Assembly (NCBI GenBank): GCA_019753235.1
Contig: JAIELF010000017.1
Span: 62,001 to 126,000 of the forward strand
Direction: 5' to 3'
Length of the DNA: 64,000 nucleotides
Source: a bacterium
Lineage (GTDB): Bacteria; Planctomycetota; Planctomycetia; Kolteriales; Kolteriaceae
Shown piece by piece: positions 39,723 to 48,674 of the stretch (positions are counted from its first letter, which is position 1; every line of letters begins with the position of its first letter). The notes beneath the pieces are model-generated. The model ran no database searches. It was not told where the DNA came from and worked only from the letters and a program-made list of their open reading frames with translations. A program made the translations under genes and the position numbers.

Positions 39723-40189
39723 ACGCTGCTACCTCTGCCCGAAATCGCGATTCCCTCAACCCAACCCGGGCCCAGCGAACCATCGCGAATGGAGACTCCT
39801 TATCATAGCGACCGATGTGCATACCGACTCGGCCCTTAATGTCTGATCGGCTTGCTACCGAAATCAACTATCGCTGCCGAGCACCGATCTCGGTCGGTCA
39901 ATGGAAGAAGATCCGCTCCCGATGATTCGAGTTTGGCCGATCATTCATTAAGGTCCGCCGATCCCTGGATCCGTCCTTCCATCTCGTTAGGCGTCAGCTG
40001 TCTACGGGTAAACTCAGGATCCTATCCAGATTCCTAAGCGATCCGATTCCTCCCGCAGGGGGTATTCTTTTACGATATCGGAAGTCGCCAGAAGCTTCGT
40101 CGGGGCATCCACCTTTGCAAGAAACGGTAACCCACGACTCTCACAATATCGCCATTCTGCCGTGAACGGGTACTCACGAAGAACTCAGT
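39723..40189. other. Intergenic region, no gene seen
   Basis: About 470 bp upstream of the propeller gene. No open frame has a protein-like composition; promoters for the minus-strand gene should be here but none is obvious. Confidence 0.4.
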
Positions 40190-40520
40190 TAAGTTATGCG
40201 ATCTGTTGGCTTGGCCAGCGGTGAGCACAAAATGCTGAAGATGGTCATGATGATCGGGCCGCAGATGCAGTCTGCCAGAAACTCCCCAATGAGAACGCCA
40301 AAACGCAGAGTCGCCCTGCCCCGTAGTTTCCCTTGTTGTTCGGCACCGCCCGCTCGAATCGAGCGTGCCATCGGCATTGAACGCATGGGAGAGATGCCCA
40401 ACTGATTGACACCGCCCGAACTCCCTCGGCAATTCCCGCTACGCTGCACCCGGTCATACTGGCTAGTTGAACACTTCGGCAATACGTTGCCATTGATCGT
40501 CCGATAGCCGATGTATCGCC
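40190..40520 (-). pseudogene. IS5-like transposase relic
   Basis: On the minus strand one frame reads RLSDDQWQRIAEVF, then stops, and resumes as GAA-stop-RELPREFGRCQSVGHLSHAFNADGTLD. This corresponds to the N-terminal helix-turn-helix part of IS5-family transposases (LSDEQWxRIxPLL ... WRDLPxxFGxWxTVxxRFxRWxxDGTxD). Several in-frame stops and a following frame change show decay. No terminal repeats are seen next to it. Function lost. Confidence 0.5.
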
Positions 40521-40678
40521 GTTGCCTGCCTTCTTTCTGAATCAACTCAGAAATCATTCCCAACATAAATCTGAGACAAGAGATTGGCCGTTTTCAGAGA
40601 AAGCCTGTCATCAGCAACATCGGTTTTCGGATCATCTGTAGAATCAGAAGATTGGCAGAGATGAAACCGAGGGAATCG

Positions 40679-41167
40679 ATGAAAGAAACATTCCGGGTCG
40701 AAGTATCGAAGGACGTGCTCGTCTTCTCGGCAGGTCACTTCATCACGTTTGCCGGCGGGATTTGTGAACGGGTTCATGGCCACAACTGGCGAGTCAAACT
40801 CGTCGTCGAGGGGCCGCTCGACGCGAATCAATACGTCTTTGATTTCTTGGCGCTGCGCGATGACGCCAAGCGGATCGTGGATCGACTCGACCATCGGATG
40901 CTCTTACCGACGGAGAGCCAACTGATTCATGTCGCGTCGATCGGCAAACAGGCCGAGGTCCGCTTTGAGGATCGCTTCTGGTCCTTTCCCCTAGAAGAGA
41001 CGATTTTGCTGCCGATTTCCAACACGACCGCGGAACTCATTGCCAAGTGGTTTGCACACGAACTCGAACGCGAATGGACTGAGCGGGGGATGGCCCTTCC
41101 ACCCGTTCTCGTTGTCTCGATCGAAGAGAACTTTGGTCAGTGGGCAAGCTACGAGCGTCGGCGCTGA
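40679..41167 (+). CDS. queD: 6-pyruvoyl-tetrahydropterin synthase / QueD family
   Basis: Predicted cytoplasmic zinc enzyme of 162 residues that converts 7,8-dihydroneopterin triphosphate to 6-carboxytetrahydropterin in queuosine precursor synthesis (or, in related enzymes, to 6-pyruvoyl-tetrahydropterin). Zinc ligand histidines are in SAGHFI and CERVHGHNW; the CxxxHGH cysteine and the DHRML Asp-His of the active site are present, as is the C-terminal Glu segment SIEENFGQW. The start at 40679 is used because GAGGG precedes it by 5 bases; two upstream starts (40652 TTG, 40661 ATG) would add nine or six residues. No other queuosine gene is adjacent. Enzyme specificity cannot be settled from motifs. 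Confidence 0.88.
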   Translation: MKETFRVEVSKDVLVFSAGHFITFAGGICERVHGHNWRVKLVVEGPLDANQYVFDFLALRDDAKRIVDRLDHRMLLPTESQLIHVASIGKQAEVRFEDRFWSFPLEETILLPISNTTAELIAKWFAHELEREWTERGMALPPVLVVSIEENFGQWASYERRR

Positions 41168-41199
41168 GCGAGATCGTAGTGAAATCGCTGGGATTCCTA

Positions 41200-41361
41200 G
41201 GCTCTGTCTGAAAAGTCCGATCTGGCGTCGGTCGGCTGCATCGTCCCATCTCATCGTCTGCCTCCATCGACGATTCACTTTCGAAATCGCCTGCTTCGGC
41301 CTCCTTGATCTGGGACGACTCGCTCGACCTTGGGCCGACGAGCGACTTTTCAGACAGAGCC
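41200..41361. mobile_element. 162-bp MITE with 18-bp perfect terminal inverted repeats
   Basis: The ends GGCTCTGTCTGAAAAGTC (41200-41217) and GACTTTTCAGACAGAGCC (41344-41361) are exact inverted copies. They are flanked by TA on both sides (41198-41199 and 41362-41363), a likely target duplication. The interior has no coding capacity. Short size, perfect ends and TA duplication are typical of miniature elements mobilised by IS5- or IS630-type transposases. It sits between queD and the lactonase gene. Confidence 0.85.
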
Positions 41362-41494
41362 TAATGTCAGCGACCCTGACCGCGGCGGTCGGCTTTCTCG
41401 GACCCGTCCTCTATAATGGCCGAATCCATGATCGTGATGAAGATGCGTGGAAGGGCCTGCCGGTAGGGCCCCCGAATATCGAGGAGGTCGCTAC

Positions 41495-42652
41495 GTGATT
41501 TCAGCATCAGCTCGGCATCGATGGTTCGCTGCTCTTTCTTTTTTCGTGGGGACTGTTGTGACGATGGGAGAAGAGACTCTTCCTATTACCGTTTATGTCG
41601 GCACTTATACGGGCAAAGGAAGTGAAGGAATCTATCGGTGTCAGCTTGATCCCGCCCAAGGGAAGTTGCAAGTGGTCGGCGTCACTAAGGGTATCGAGAG
41701 CCCGTCCTTCCTGGCTTTTCATCCGAGCAAAAAGTATCTCTATGCCGTCTCGGAGGTCGAAATCCAAGCGGGCAAGAAGACGGGCGGCGTTTCCGCCCTG
41801 TCGATCGACCCCACCACGCATGAGTTGACGCTGATCAATCAACAAGCCTCGGGGGGCTCGGGCCCTTGTCATCTTTCTGTCGATGCCACGGGTCAGGTCG
41901 TCCTTGTTGCCAATTACGGAGCGGGGAGCGTGGCGTCACTCCCCATCGAGAAGAACGGCCAACTGAAGCCTGCCGTCAGTCTGATTCAACACCAAGGAAA
42001 GAGCGTCAATCAGCAGCGACAATCGGGTCCACACGCTCATTCGATCAATGTCGATCCCACGAATCGTTTCGCCGTCGCAGCCGATCTGGGGACCGACAAG
42101 ATCTTTGTCTATCGCCTGGATACCGAGGCTGCGACCATCACTCCCAACGAGCCGCCAGCCGTCACCACGCCGCTGGGGGGCGGGCCGCGGCATCTCGCCT
42201 TTCATCCCAAGGGTAAGTTTGCCTACGCCAACAACGAATTGACCTCGTCGGTTAATGTCCTTGCATGGAATGCCCAGGCTGGTGTCTTTGAAGTGATCCA
42301 AACGATCAGCACGCTTCCGACCAATGAGCTCGACCTGGGCAACACCACGGCCGAGGTCCTTGTTCATCCGAATGGCCAGTTCGTCTACGTCTCGAATCGA
42401 GGCAACGACAGTGTGGCGGGCTTTAGGGTTGATCAAGAGAGTGGCAAGCTGACGGTGATCGGCCACACGAAGACCGGTGGGAAGACGCCTCGCAACATCG
42501 GCATCGATCCTACTGGAACTTTTCTCTTAGCCGCCAATCAAGACAGCGATTCCGTCGTCGTCTTCAGAATCAATAAGGCCGAGGGCACCCTTCAATCGAC
42601 CGGTTCCAGCGTCGCGATCTCGATGCCGGTCTGCGTGAAGTTCCTCGACTGA
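41495..42652 (+). CDS. Lactonase of the seven-bladed propeller family (6-phosphogluconolactonase-like)
   Basis: Predicted 385-residue protein of the lactonase family that includes YbhE-type 6-phosphogluconolactonases. After a hydrophobic N-terminus (signal-like, about residues 8-28) it carries repeating blades: GTYTGKGSEGIYRCQLD, SPSFLAFHPSKKYLYAVSE, GPCHLSVDATGQVVLVANYG, GPHAHSINVDPTNRFAVAADLGTDKI, GGGPRHLAFHPKGKFAYANNEL, LVHPNGQFVYVSNRG and PRNIGIDPTGTFLLAANQ. The GTG at 41495 is preferred because AGGAGGT lies 6 bases ahead; an upstream start at 41447 would run through the ribosome site. If exported, as the N-terminus suggests, the role is other than the pentose phosphate lactonase step. 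Neighbours give no hint. Confidence 0.87.
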   Translation: MISASARHRWFAALSFFVGTVVTMGEETLPITVYVGTYTGKGSEGIYRCQLDPAQGKLQVVGVTKGIESPSFLAFHPSKKYLYAVSEVEIQAGKKTGGVSALSIDPTTHELTLINQQASGGSGPCHLSVDATGQVVLVANYGAGSVASLPIEKNGQLKPAVSLIQHQGKSVNQQRQSGPHAHSINVDPTNRFAVAADLGTDKIFVYRLDTEAATITPNEPPAVTTPLGGGPRHLAFHPKGKFAYANNELTSSVNVLAWNAQAGVFEVIQTISTLPTNELDLGNTTAEVLVHPNGQFVYVSNRGNDSVAGFRVDQESGKLTVIGHTKTGGKTPRNIGIDPTGTFLLAANQDSDSVVVFRINKAEGTLQSTGSSVAISMPVCVKFLD

Positions 42653-42697
42653 TCGGTAGGGTCGATCGCAAAAAAGAAAACTCCGGAGGAGGAACCG

Positions 42698-43261
42698 ATG
42701 GCGAAAAAGGGGGTCAAAAAGGCCACGCAAACGTCTCCTCGATCGAAGCGGGTCGCGCCTCCCTTGAAGAAACCGCGACGTCGTGTGGAGCGAAATACGA
42801 CCCCTCCTCCGAGTGATGTCATCAAGCACCTGGGGTCTTTCCTCTGGGAAGGGATTGGCCGACAGTCTTACAAGGATTTGGCATCCCATTGGGTGGGAGT
42901 AAGCCGAACAGAATTGTTGGCGCAGGCCCCCACCCCTGAACTTCCTTTTCACGTACGCTATTTTGAGATTGCTCGCGGGGGCTTTTCGACTCGCGAGTTC
43001 CATCAACACGAGCATGTGGTTCTGGTGGTTCGAGGCGAAGGAACCGTCGACCTGGCAGGCGAGTCTTATCCCTTAACGGTGGGAGATGTCGTCCGGGTTC
43101 GCTCGAATCAGATCCATCAGTTTCTCCATCGGGGCAAAAGCGAACCGTTCGGTTTCTATTGCATCGTGGCGGGCAAGCGGGATCGACCGAACGTCGTCGG
43201 CGGGTCAGCGAGTGCCTGCGAATGGCCGGGACCGGGAAAAGGAAAATCGGCCGCTCATTGA
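42698..43261 (+). CDS. Cupin-domain protein
   Basis: Predicted 187-residue protein. The first ~35 residues are Lys/Arg/Pro-rich, then a single cupin barrel is visible: FSTREFHQHEHVVLVVRGEGTVDLAG (the G-x5-H-x-H-x3,4-E-type motif 1, with histidines at FHQHEH) and YPLTVGDVVRVRSNQIHQFLHRG (motif 2 with a His). Metal binding is plausible from these histidines. No operon partner is clear, though the lactonase ends only 45 bp upstream and the start has GGAGGAGG ahead, so they are probably cotranscribed. Substrate or sensing role unknown. Confidence 0.82.
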   Translation: MAKKGVKKATQTSPRSKRVAPPLKKPRRRVERNTTPPPSDVIKHLGSFLWEGIGRQSYKDLASHWVGVSRTELLAQAPTPELPFHVRYFEIARGGFSTREFHQHEHVVLVVRGEGTVDLAGESYPLTVGDVVRVRSNQIHQFLHRGKSEPFGFYCIVAGKRDRPNVVGGSASACEWPGPGKGKSAAH

Positions 43262-43365
43262 GCGATGACAAAGACCTTATCCCAGACGAAAGGTCGCGAC
43301 GGCGATTTATCCTGTTAGACTTTGAATTAAGGCATTCACGAGAGTCACGCGGGGGGGCAAACGCG

Positions 43366-44103
43366 ATGATCCAAACATCGAGCATCCGACAATTCCTGGT
43401 CGGCTTGGGATTGATCCTTTTCCTCTCGGCAACACATGCGGCCGACAAACCCGACAAAGGGAAACCGAACAAAGAAGCCCCGACCAAAGAGCCCAAGGCA
43501 GGAGTCTTTGATGATCTGCCTGAGTCCGACGATCAAGAGATGAAGAAAGCCGACTCGAAGAGCGCCGACCCCAAGGAAGGAACTAAGGAGGATGCCGACG
43601 GCTTTGGTTCTGGACGAGCCTCGAAGAAGAAGCCGCCCAAAGCGGAACCGAAGGACGCCGGCACGGAAGATAAAGAGAGAACCAAATTTCAGCGAGCGGT
43701 GCAGAAGAAATTCACGGAGAAAAAGGCGGTCTATCTCCTTCGTACTCTCGAAGAGGGTTACGAAAAGGCGGAGGATCCTGCCCAAGCGCAGGCGGCCGGC
43801 CTGAATGGTTACGTCCCTTATCGGCACGTTGAGTTTGAGATTTGCGAGGGACAGGAGGAGGGGGTTACGTTTGTGATGGATTTCGTCAGCAAGTTTGGAG
43901 CCCCCTGGGAAAAGAAGCCCAAGCCAACGGGCCGAAAGAAGAAGGAAGACGCGAACTCCAACACTCCTCCCAAGCCGGTTCGCGATTGGGAGATCCTCGG
44001 AGCGTTCGAAGATAAAATCACAGCCGAGGCGGCTCGCGATCAAGCGATCAACGAGTACGAAAATGCCCGCCAGCAACAGCCGGGCCCCGATTGGAACCGA
44101 TAG
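43366..44103 (+). CDS. Secreted Lys/Glu-rich protein, unknown function
   Basis: Predicted 245-residue exported protein with a clear signal peptide (MIQTSSIRQFLVGLGLILFLSATHA). A long low-complexity Lys/Pro/Glu/Asp region follows (about 26-110). Then comes a small globular C-terminal part (about 115-240) with a YVPYRHVEFEICEGQEEGVTFVMDF segment and a helical tail. The ATG at 43366 is chosen because a G-rich stretch precedes it and it gives the signal peptide; a longer frame starting within the cupin gene (43159) would be unsupported. No family recognised. Confidence 0.68.
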   Translation: MIQTSSIRQFLVGLGLILFLSATHAADKPDKGKPNKEAPTKEPKAGVFDDLPESDDQEMKKADSKSADPKEGTKEDADGFGSGRASKKKPPKAEPKDAGTEDKERTKFQRAVQKKFTEKKAVYLLRTLEEGYEKAEDPAQAQAAGLNGYVPYRHVEFEICEGQEEGVTFVMDFVSKFGAPWEKKPKPTGRKKKEDANSNTPPKPVRDWEILGAFEDKITAEAARDQAINEYENARQQQPGPDWNR

Positions 44104-44241
44104 CAAGCGGTGACCAGAAACAGGCAAATGTCGACGACTGATGCTTGCCGACACGATCTACGGGCGGAGTCTCTTCGGGAGTTTAGCTCGACGGCTGGCA
44201 TTGCCTGAGAGAACGAGAGTAAGCTGGCGAGTCAAACAGCA

Positions 44242-44267
44242 CGGGCCGAGCAAAAGTGCCCGGCCCG
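44242..44267. terminator. Hairpin between secreted-protein gene and rpsA
   Basis: Stem CGGGCCG (44242-44248) with CGGCCCG (44261-44267), loop of 12 bases. Followed on the plus strand by CGGTTTTGG, and on the minus strand (downstream of rpsA) by a short G/T-rich stretch. Could act for either convergent gene. Weak T run, so only moderate support. Confidence 0.45.
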
Positions 44268-44300
44268 CGGTTTTGGGTTGATGTCGATCGGCTCAACGTG

Positions 44301-46061
44301 TTACTCGTTCGAGCCACCCTTGAAGAGCGGCCCGCTCGAATCACCGATGCCGCCCTTGAGCTCCTTGCTGGCTCGGCCGGCTCGGTTCTTATCAGAGCCA
44401 TCGTCCTCCATTTCCTCGACGTCGCCGGAAAGTTGACGTCGGCTAAGCTTGATCTTGCGTTCGTCGATATCGAGCCCGATTACCTTGCACTCGATCTCGT
44501 CGCCCACTTTGACAACTTCTTCCGGGCCGGCGACCTTATGGTCGGCCAATTCCGAAACGTGCAGTAAGCCTTCCAGGCCAGGTTCGAGTTCGACAAAGAC
44601 GCCGAAGTTAGTCAACTTCGTCACCTTGCCGCGAACGATTTGGCCCGTCTTGTACTTCTCGGGAATGTCCGTTTCCCAGGGATCGCTCTTCAGCTGCTTG
44701 ATGCCCAAGGCGATTCGCTTTCGCTCTTGATCGACTGTCAACACCTGACATTCGACCTCTTGTCCTTTTTCGAGGACTTCGCTGGGATGGCTGATCTTGC
44801 GGACCCAAGAGATATCGCTGACGTGCAGAAGCCCGTCGATCCCCTCTTCAATCTCGATGAACGCCCCGTAGTTCGTGAGGTTGCGAACCTTCCCCTTCAC
44901 GACGGTGTTGGGGGGATACTTGCGAGCCACCTCGTCCCACGGGTTGGCCTGCGTCTGCTTCATCCCCAACGAAATCTCTTGATCATCCTTGTTGATGGCA
45001 AGCACGACCACTTCGATCTCGTCGGCAACAGATACCAATTCGCTGGGATGATTGATGCGCTTGGTCCAAGACATCTCAGAGATGTGGACCAGCCCCTCGA
45101 TCCCTTCCTCGATCTTGACAAAGGCGCCGTAGCTCATGACGTTGACGACTTCGCCCTTGATCTTCGAGCCGACCGGGTACTTGGCCTCGACGTTCTCCCA
45201 AGGGCTAGCTTCCTTCTGCTTCAGCCCCAAGGCAATCTTTTCTCGATCGCGATCAACGTTGAGGATGACCACTTCGATCTCTTGATCGATGCGAACCATC
45301 TCGCTTGGATGGCCGATTCGGCCCCAGCTCATGTCGGTGATGTGCAAGAGACCGTCGATGCCGCCCAAGTCGACAAACGCACCGAAGTCGGCAATGTTCT
45401 TGACGATGCCCCGACGGCGTTGGCCCTTCTCGAGATCGGAGAGAAGCTTGCGCTTCATCTCTTCGCGTTCCTTCTCGATGAGCTGACGACGGCTGACGAC
45501 GATGTTTCGGCGAGGCTCGTCGATCTTCAGAATCACGCACTTGATCTTCTGGCCAATGTATTCGCCGATATCGTTGGGTCGGCGGATATCGACCTGGCTG
45601 GCAGGCAGAAAGACGTTCACGCCGATATCCACCAACAAGCCACCCTTGATTTTGCGAGTGACCAGACCTTCGACGACATCGTCCTCTTTGTGTTCGTTGA
45701 TGACCCTTTCCCAGCCGCGGATTCTTGCCGCCTTCCGCTTCGAAAGGGTGAGCACGCCCCCTTCCTCTTCGACCCCCTCAAGAAGAACTTCGATCTTCTC
45801 GCCGATCTGGGGAGGCTCGTCGGCATCCCACTCTTTCGCGTTGATCGAGCCTTCGCACTTGTAGCCGATATCGATAAAGACATCGTCCCCGGTGATCTTG
45901 GTGATCTTTCCTTCAACGATGTGCCCGACTTCATAGACTTGGCCTGGCTTGCTGTAGAGGGAAGTGAGATCTTCGACCGAATGATCGCCGAAGGCCTCGG
46001 CGATTTCCGCGTCAATGTCTTCGTGAACCAGATCCTTGAGGAAGTTTTTGTTATTGGCCAT
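44301..46061 (-). CDS. rpsA: 30S ribosomal protein S1
   Basis: Six S1 RNA-binding domains in 586 residues: about residues 44-110, 128-195, 213-281, 300-368, 387-455 and 474-540. Each has the GxVxxIxxFGAFVxL...GLxHxSxxS pattern, clearest in domains 3-6 (GIVKNIADFGAFVDL, GLLHITDMSW; GEVVNVMSYGAFVKI; GKVRNLTNYGAFIEI; GKVTKLTNFGVFVEL). It binds mRNA and helps translation initiation. The first two domains are the ribosome-docking type. The C-terminal tail is acidic/Lys-rich. Length and layout are those of the six-domain bacterial S1. A 475-residue frame on the opposite strand is a shadow of its codon bias. Confidence 0.97.
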   Translation of the reverse strand: MANNKNFLKDLVHEDIDAEIAEAFGDHSVEDLTSLYSKPGQVYEVGHIVEGKITKITGDDVFIDIGYKCEGSINAKEWDADEPPQIGEKIEVLLEGVEEEGGVLTLSKRKAARIRGWERVINEHKEDDVVEGLVTRKIKGGLLVDIGVNVFLPASQVDIRRPNDIGEYIGQKIKCVILKIDEPRRNIVVSRRQLIEKEREEMKRKLLSDLEKGQRRRGIVKNIADFGAFVDLGGIDGLLHITDMSWGRIGHPSEMVRIDQEIEVVILNVDRDREKIALGLKQKEASPWENVEAKYPVGSKIKGEVVNVMSYGAFVKIEEGIEGLVHISEMSWTKRINHPSELVSVADEIEVVVLAINKDDQEISLGMKQTQANPWDEVARKYPPNTVVKGKVRNLTNYGAFIEIEEGIDGLLHVSDISWVRKISHPSEVLEKGQEVECQVLTVDQERKRIALGIKQLKSDPWETDIPEKYKTGQIVRGKVTKLTNFGVFVELEPGLEGLLHVSELADHKVAGPEEVVKVGDEIECKVIGLDIDERKIKLSRRQLSGDVEEMEDDGSDKNRAGRASKELKGGIGDSSGPLFKGGSNE

Positions 46062-46405
46062 GAGTGAATTGTTTCTCTTTGACGCCGGCCAGGGTCACCC
46101 CGCGGTCGACATCTCAACCGAACCCCCGTCGGGCCGCCCGGCCCGCTCCATCGAGAATCTCGTCTCTTTGCTATAAGAAGTCGGCGGTTTCAAGCTACAC
46201 CACCTTCGACGGCGGGGGGCAAGAACGAGCCCGACTTACGCTGCCCAGGTTTCCATTTACCCGTGAAAAATGTCTTATTTCCTCTCGCGAAGCTGCGGAT
46301 CCGGGAGTAGCAAACGACGTCCGATCGGCCGGCAAAATCGGGATTTTCCGAACGATCGGCACCCTGGTTCCCGAGCCGAGCAGCCCGCCGGGCTCAGAAA
46401 GTTGA
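46062..46405. other. Upstream region of rpsA, no gene seen
   Basis: About 340 bp between rpsA (minus) and the promoter of the next plus gene. It must include the rpsA promoter and 5' leader; translations of either strand are not protein-like. Confidence 0.4.
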
Positions 46406-46435
46406 TTGTTCAACTAGGAAGGGGGGGCTTATACT
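46406..46435 (+). promoter_or_regulatory. Predicted sigma-70-type promoter for the 46.55 kb gene
   Basis: TTGTTC (46406-46411), 18-bp spacer, TATACT (46430-46435). Both boxes match the sigma-70 consensus in at least four of six positions and lie 115 bp ahead of the start codon. Read by eye; not tested. Confidence 0.4.
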
Positions 46436-46549
46436 TACGAAGGTACAACCTCAGCATTCGGGCCCGCATGATCGTTTCCTGGGTTGTATCATTCGTTCAG
46501 GGGGAGTAGGAGACGCCCTCGCTGATGGGTGAGTTTCCACGGGGGAACC

Positions 46550-46987
46550 ATGCTCGACGAGAGCGTCTACAACGATGGCATTGCCGAGGCACTTAGACAT
46601 AAGTGGCTCGAAAGTGAGAAGGCGGGTCGAGATCTCGGTCTCGAGCCGGTCCATCAATGGTGTCGCCAATATTGGCAAACCTTCCTTCGCCACCGCTGGC
46701 TCGAACACATCAAGGGAATTCGCCGCTGGAAAGAGATCGATCGCGGCGACTTTGGCCTACTCAATTACGAATTGCTCGACGAAAACCTCCTCGTCGATCG
46801 CATCCTTGACCGCTTGATCGTGGGAATGGAAAACCTCGAAATCATTCTCTGGGCTCGAGAATGGAATCTCCCCATGGACCGGGTGATTCGCATCCTCGAA
46901 GCCCTCGACATCAATAGCCGGCGACTCGACAGCATCATCGATCAAGGGGACCGCCTCCGCGCCTTTCTGGCCCCGCTCGGTAACTAA
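46550..46987 (+). CDS. Conserved-looking helical protein, unknown function
   Basis: Predicted cytoplasmic protein of 145 residues, rich in Trp, Arg, Leu and Asp. It has no signal peptide or membrane segment. Most of it looks alpha-helical, with WLESEKAGRDLGLEPVHQW, HRWLEHIKG and VGMENLEIILWAREW as marked stretches. The start ATG at 46550 follows GGGGGAACC; a GTG at 46529 would add seven residues. A promoter-like sequence precedes it. I do not recognise the family; planctomycete-specific by impression. Confidence 0.68.
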   Translation: MLDESVYNDGIAEALRHKWLESEKAGRDLGLEPVHQWCRQYWQTFLRHRWLEHIKGIRRWKEIDRGDFGLLNYELLDENLLVDRILDRLIVGMENLEIILWAREWNLPMDRVIRILEALDINSRRLDSIIDQGDRLRAFLAPLGN

Positions 46988-47171
46988 CCTTTTTACCTCT
47001 GAGTGATGTCGAACTTAACGAGTCTGCCGACCGGTGGAACCTCGCTTCCAAGATCCATCGTCCAGCAACCACTTTCCAAATGAATACGCCCACCCCTCGT
47101 GCCGATGTCAAGAGGTAGTGAAATATCGCGATTGCATCCAGACGCAGCACCTCTCAAGGACGGCATCGGAA

Positions 47172-48365
47172 ATGGTACCTCGCTTGGCCGCCACCCTGGC
47201 GGAAATCCTGCTCCACTGGCGACAAGATCCATCGCCTTCGGATCAGCAAGGCACTCGTCGCACCATTTCTCTTGCCCTCGATCTGCTCGAAGAGCGTTCC
47301 TTATTGGCGTTCGGAGCAACCTCTTTCGAACCGACACCCGAACCGAACGGCCCCGATGATCCGTCGGCCATCCATCCCGATCTGAATCCGCCGACAAGTA
47401 TAGCGCCGACAAGCATCGACATCACCGACCCAACCGTCGCTCCCGACGTCATGCCGGCCAATCCCACTTCGCCCCCCGCAGGCGAGCCTGATCCGTCAAC
47501 GATTCCCGTTGAAGTCGGTCCCGGCGAGAATGTCCTCGTGTCGGAAACACCCACCGCACCGAACGCGATTGACGTGATCTCGGGGATGATCGCGATGATC
47601 GTCCCCCCGTCGCCTTTGATCTCCACAGGCGACGTTCCCCCTCCAACCGAGCCGACCGTTCTCATCAATCCACCCGCCCTAGCGACTCCTGGGCCGGAAA
47701 TTCCCATGAGAAGCAGGCCCAGCAACGGAACCGCCGGGCCCGAGGGAAGTTCCTTCACCTCGAACCTTCTGTCTAGCAATGCGAACATGGTGGATGCTGC
47801 TCTCTCTCTCCCTTACCCACAACGCAATCAGCGTATTGCGGACATAATGGAGTCTCTTTCAAACCTGCCCGCGGATACTCCTCCCATAGACCCGGCCGTC
47901 ACCGATTGGCTGCGCGCGGAGGAAGTGGAACGACTCGACGAATGGGTGATTCTTCCGATGGACATGGATGAGCATCCTGATCCAGATGCCCACGCCGACG
48001 AGACGCCTCCACTTTCGATGATTCCGCTGGCAGCCCTGGGATTGGCCGGCGCGGTCTGGAGTGGGCCGAGATCGACCCCGCGATCGACCAAAGCAACGCG
48101 TGGAAACCGGGACCGCACCCCCGTCGAATACTATGGCAGCATCGCCGCCGACGGCTTCGAAGGGGAGTCCATGGCCATTCTCGTCCGGGATCTATCGTCG
48201 GACGGCGTCGGCATTTTGCACCACGGCCCGCTCCCCGCTCGCCGAGTCACCATCATCTTCGGCGATTCCTCCTGGAGCCTAACCCGTCGCGGCATCGTCC
48301 GTTGGACCAGACGCCTAGGCGAAAACGTCTTCGCCTCCGGCATCAGTTTCCAAGAGATCCGCTAA
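47172..48365 (+). CDS. Exported Pro-rich / transmembrane / PilZ-like protein
   Basis: Predicted 397-residue protein with three parts. Near residues 33-50 it has ALDLLEERSLLAFGA, the planctomycete 'LEPR-XLL'-type N-terminal motif of surface proteins. Then about 230 residues rich in Pro, Ser, Thr and Asp follow (low complexity). A hydrophobic segment spans about 281-297 (MIPLAALGLAGAVW). The C-terminal ~80 residues (about 317-397) look like a PilZ domain: RDLSSDGVGI fits the D/N-x-S-x-x-G motif, an Arg-rich stretch (RGNRDRT) precedes it, and IIFGDSSWSLTRRGIVRW is the barrel strand. PilZ domains bind cyclic di-GMP. If so, the long N-terminal part lies outside and the PilZ part inside the cell. 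The start at 47172 is uncertain. Confidence 0.62.
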   Translation: MVPRLAATLAEILLHWRQDPSPSDQQGTRRTISLALDLLEERSLLAFGATSFEPTPEPNGPDDPSAIHPDLNPPTSIAPTSIDITDPTVAPDVMPANPTSPPAGEPDPSTIPVEVGPGENVLVSETPTAPNAIDVISGMIAMIVPPSPLISTGDVPPPTEPTVLINPPALATPGPEIPMRSRPSNGTAGPEGSSFTSNLLSSNANMVDAALSLPYPQRNQRIADIMESLSNLPADTPPIDPAVTDWLRAEEVERLDEWVILPMDMDEHPDPDAHADETPPLSMIPLAALGLAGAVWSGPRSTPRSTKATRGNRDRTPVEYYGSIAADGFEGESMAILVRDLSSDGVGILHHGPLPARRVTIIFGDSSWSLTRRGIVRWTRRLGENVFASGISFQEIR

Positions 48366-48370
48366 GGTTA

Positions 48371-48387
48371 GAAAAAGGGGACATTCC
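48371..48387 (+). repeat. Dispersed repeat, copy B
   Basis: GAAAAAGGGGACATTCC, a variant of the 17-bp motif found at 22454, 54023 and 54597. It lies in the 309-bp spacer 48366-48674 after the PilZ-like gene. That spacer otherwise contains no gene. Confidence 0.55.
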
Positions 48388-48674
48388 ACGCCTCTTTGTT
48401 CCCCCGGCTCCTTCGAATCCGGTCTTCTGAAAGAATGGGGTCCAGCGCGCTGCTTTATCGTTGACGCTGATGAACGATACGACTATCCTTCAATTGTCGT
48501 CGGACAAACGGGTCGGCTTGATACCACGGGTCGCGTGAGAAAGCCATCGCTCGACGTCAACCCTCTTTGGATCGTCCTCGATTCCTGCCGAGAGTGAAGC
48601 GGGCTCTGGGCGATTACCATGTTGACTGATTCCTCGGTTCGCTATCCCCGGTTCTGCTGCAATAGGAGACTTCC

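Noticed and set aside
41206..41356. MITE interior as a small RNA gene
   Set aside because: Perfect terminal repeats and TA flanks explain the structure better; no promoter or terminator seen inside.
44640..46067. 475-codon open frame opposite rpsA
   Set aside because: Antisense shadow of six S1 domains; composition rich in Asp, Leu and Val derived from the sense codons.
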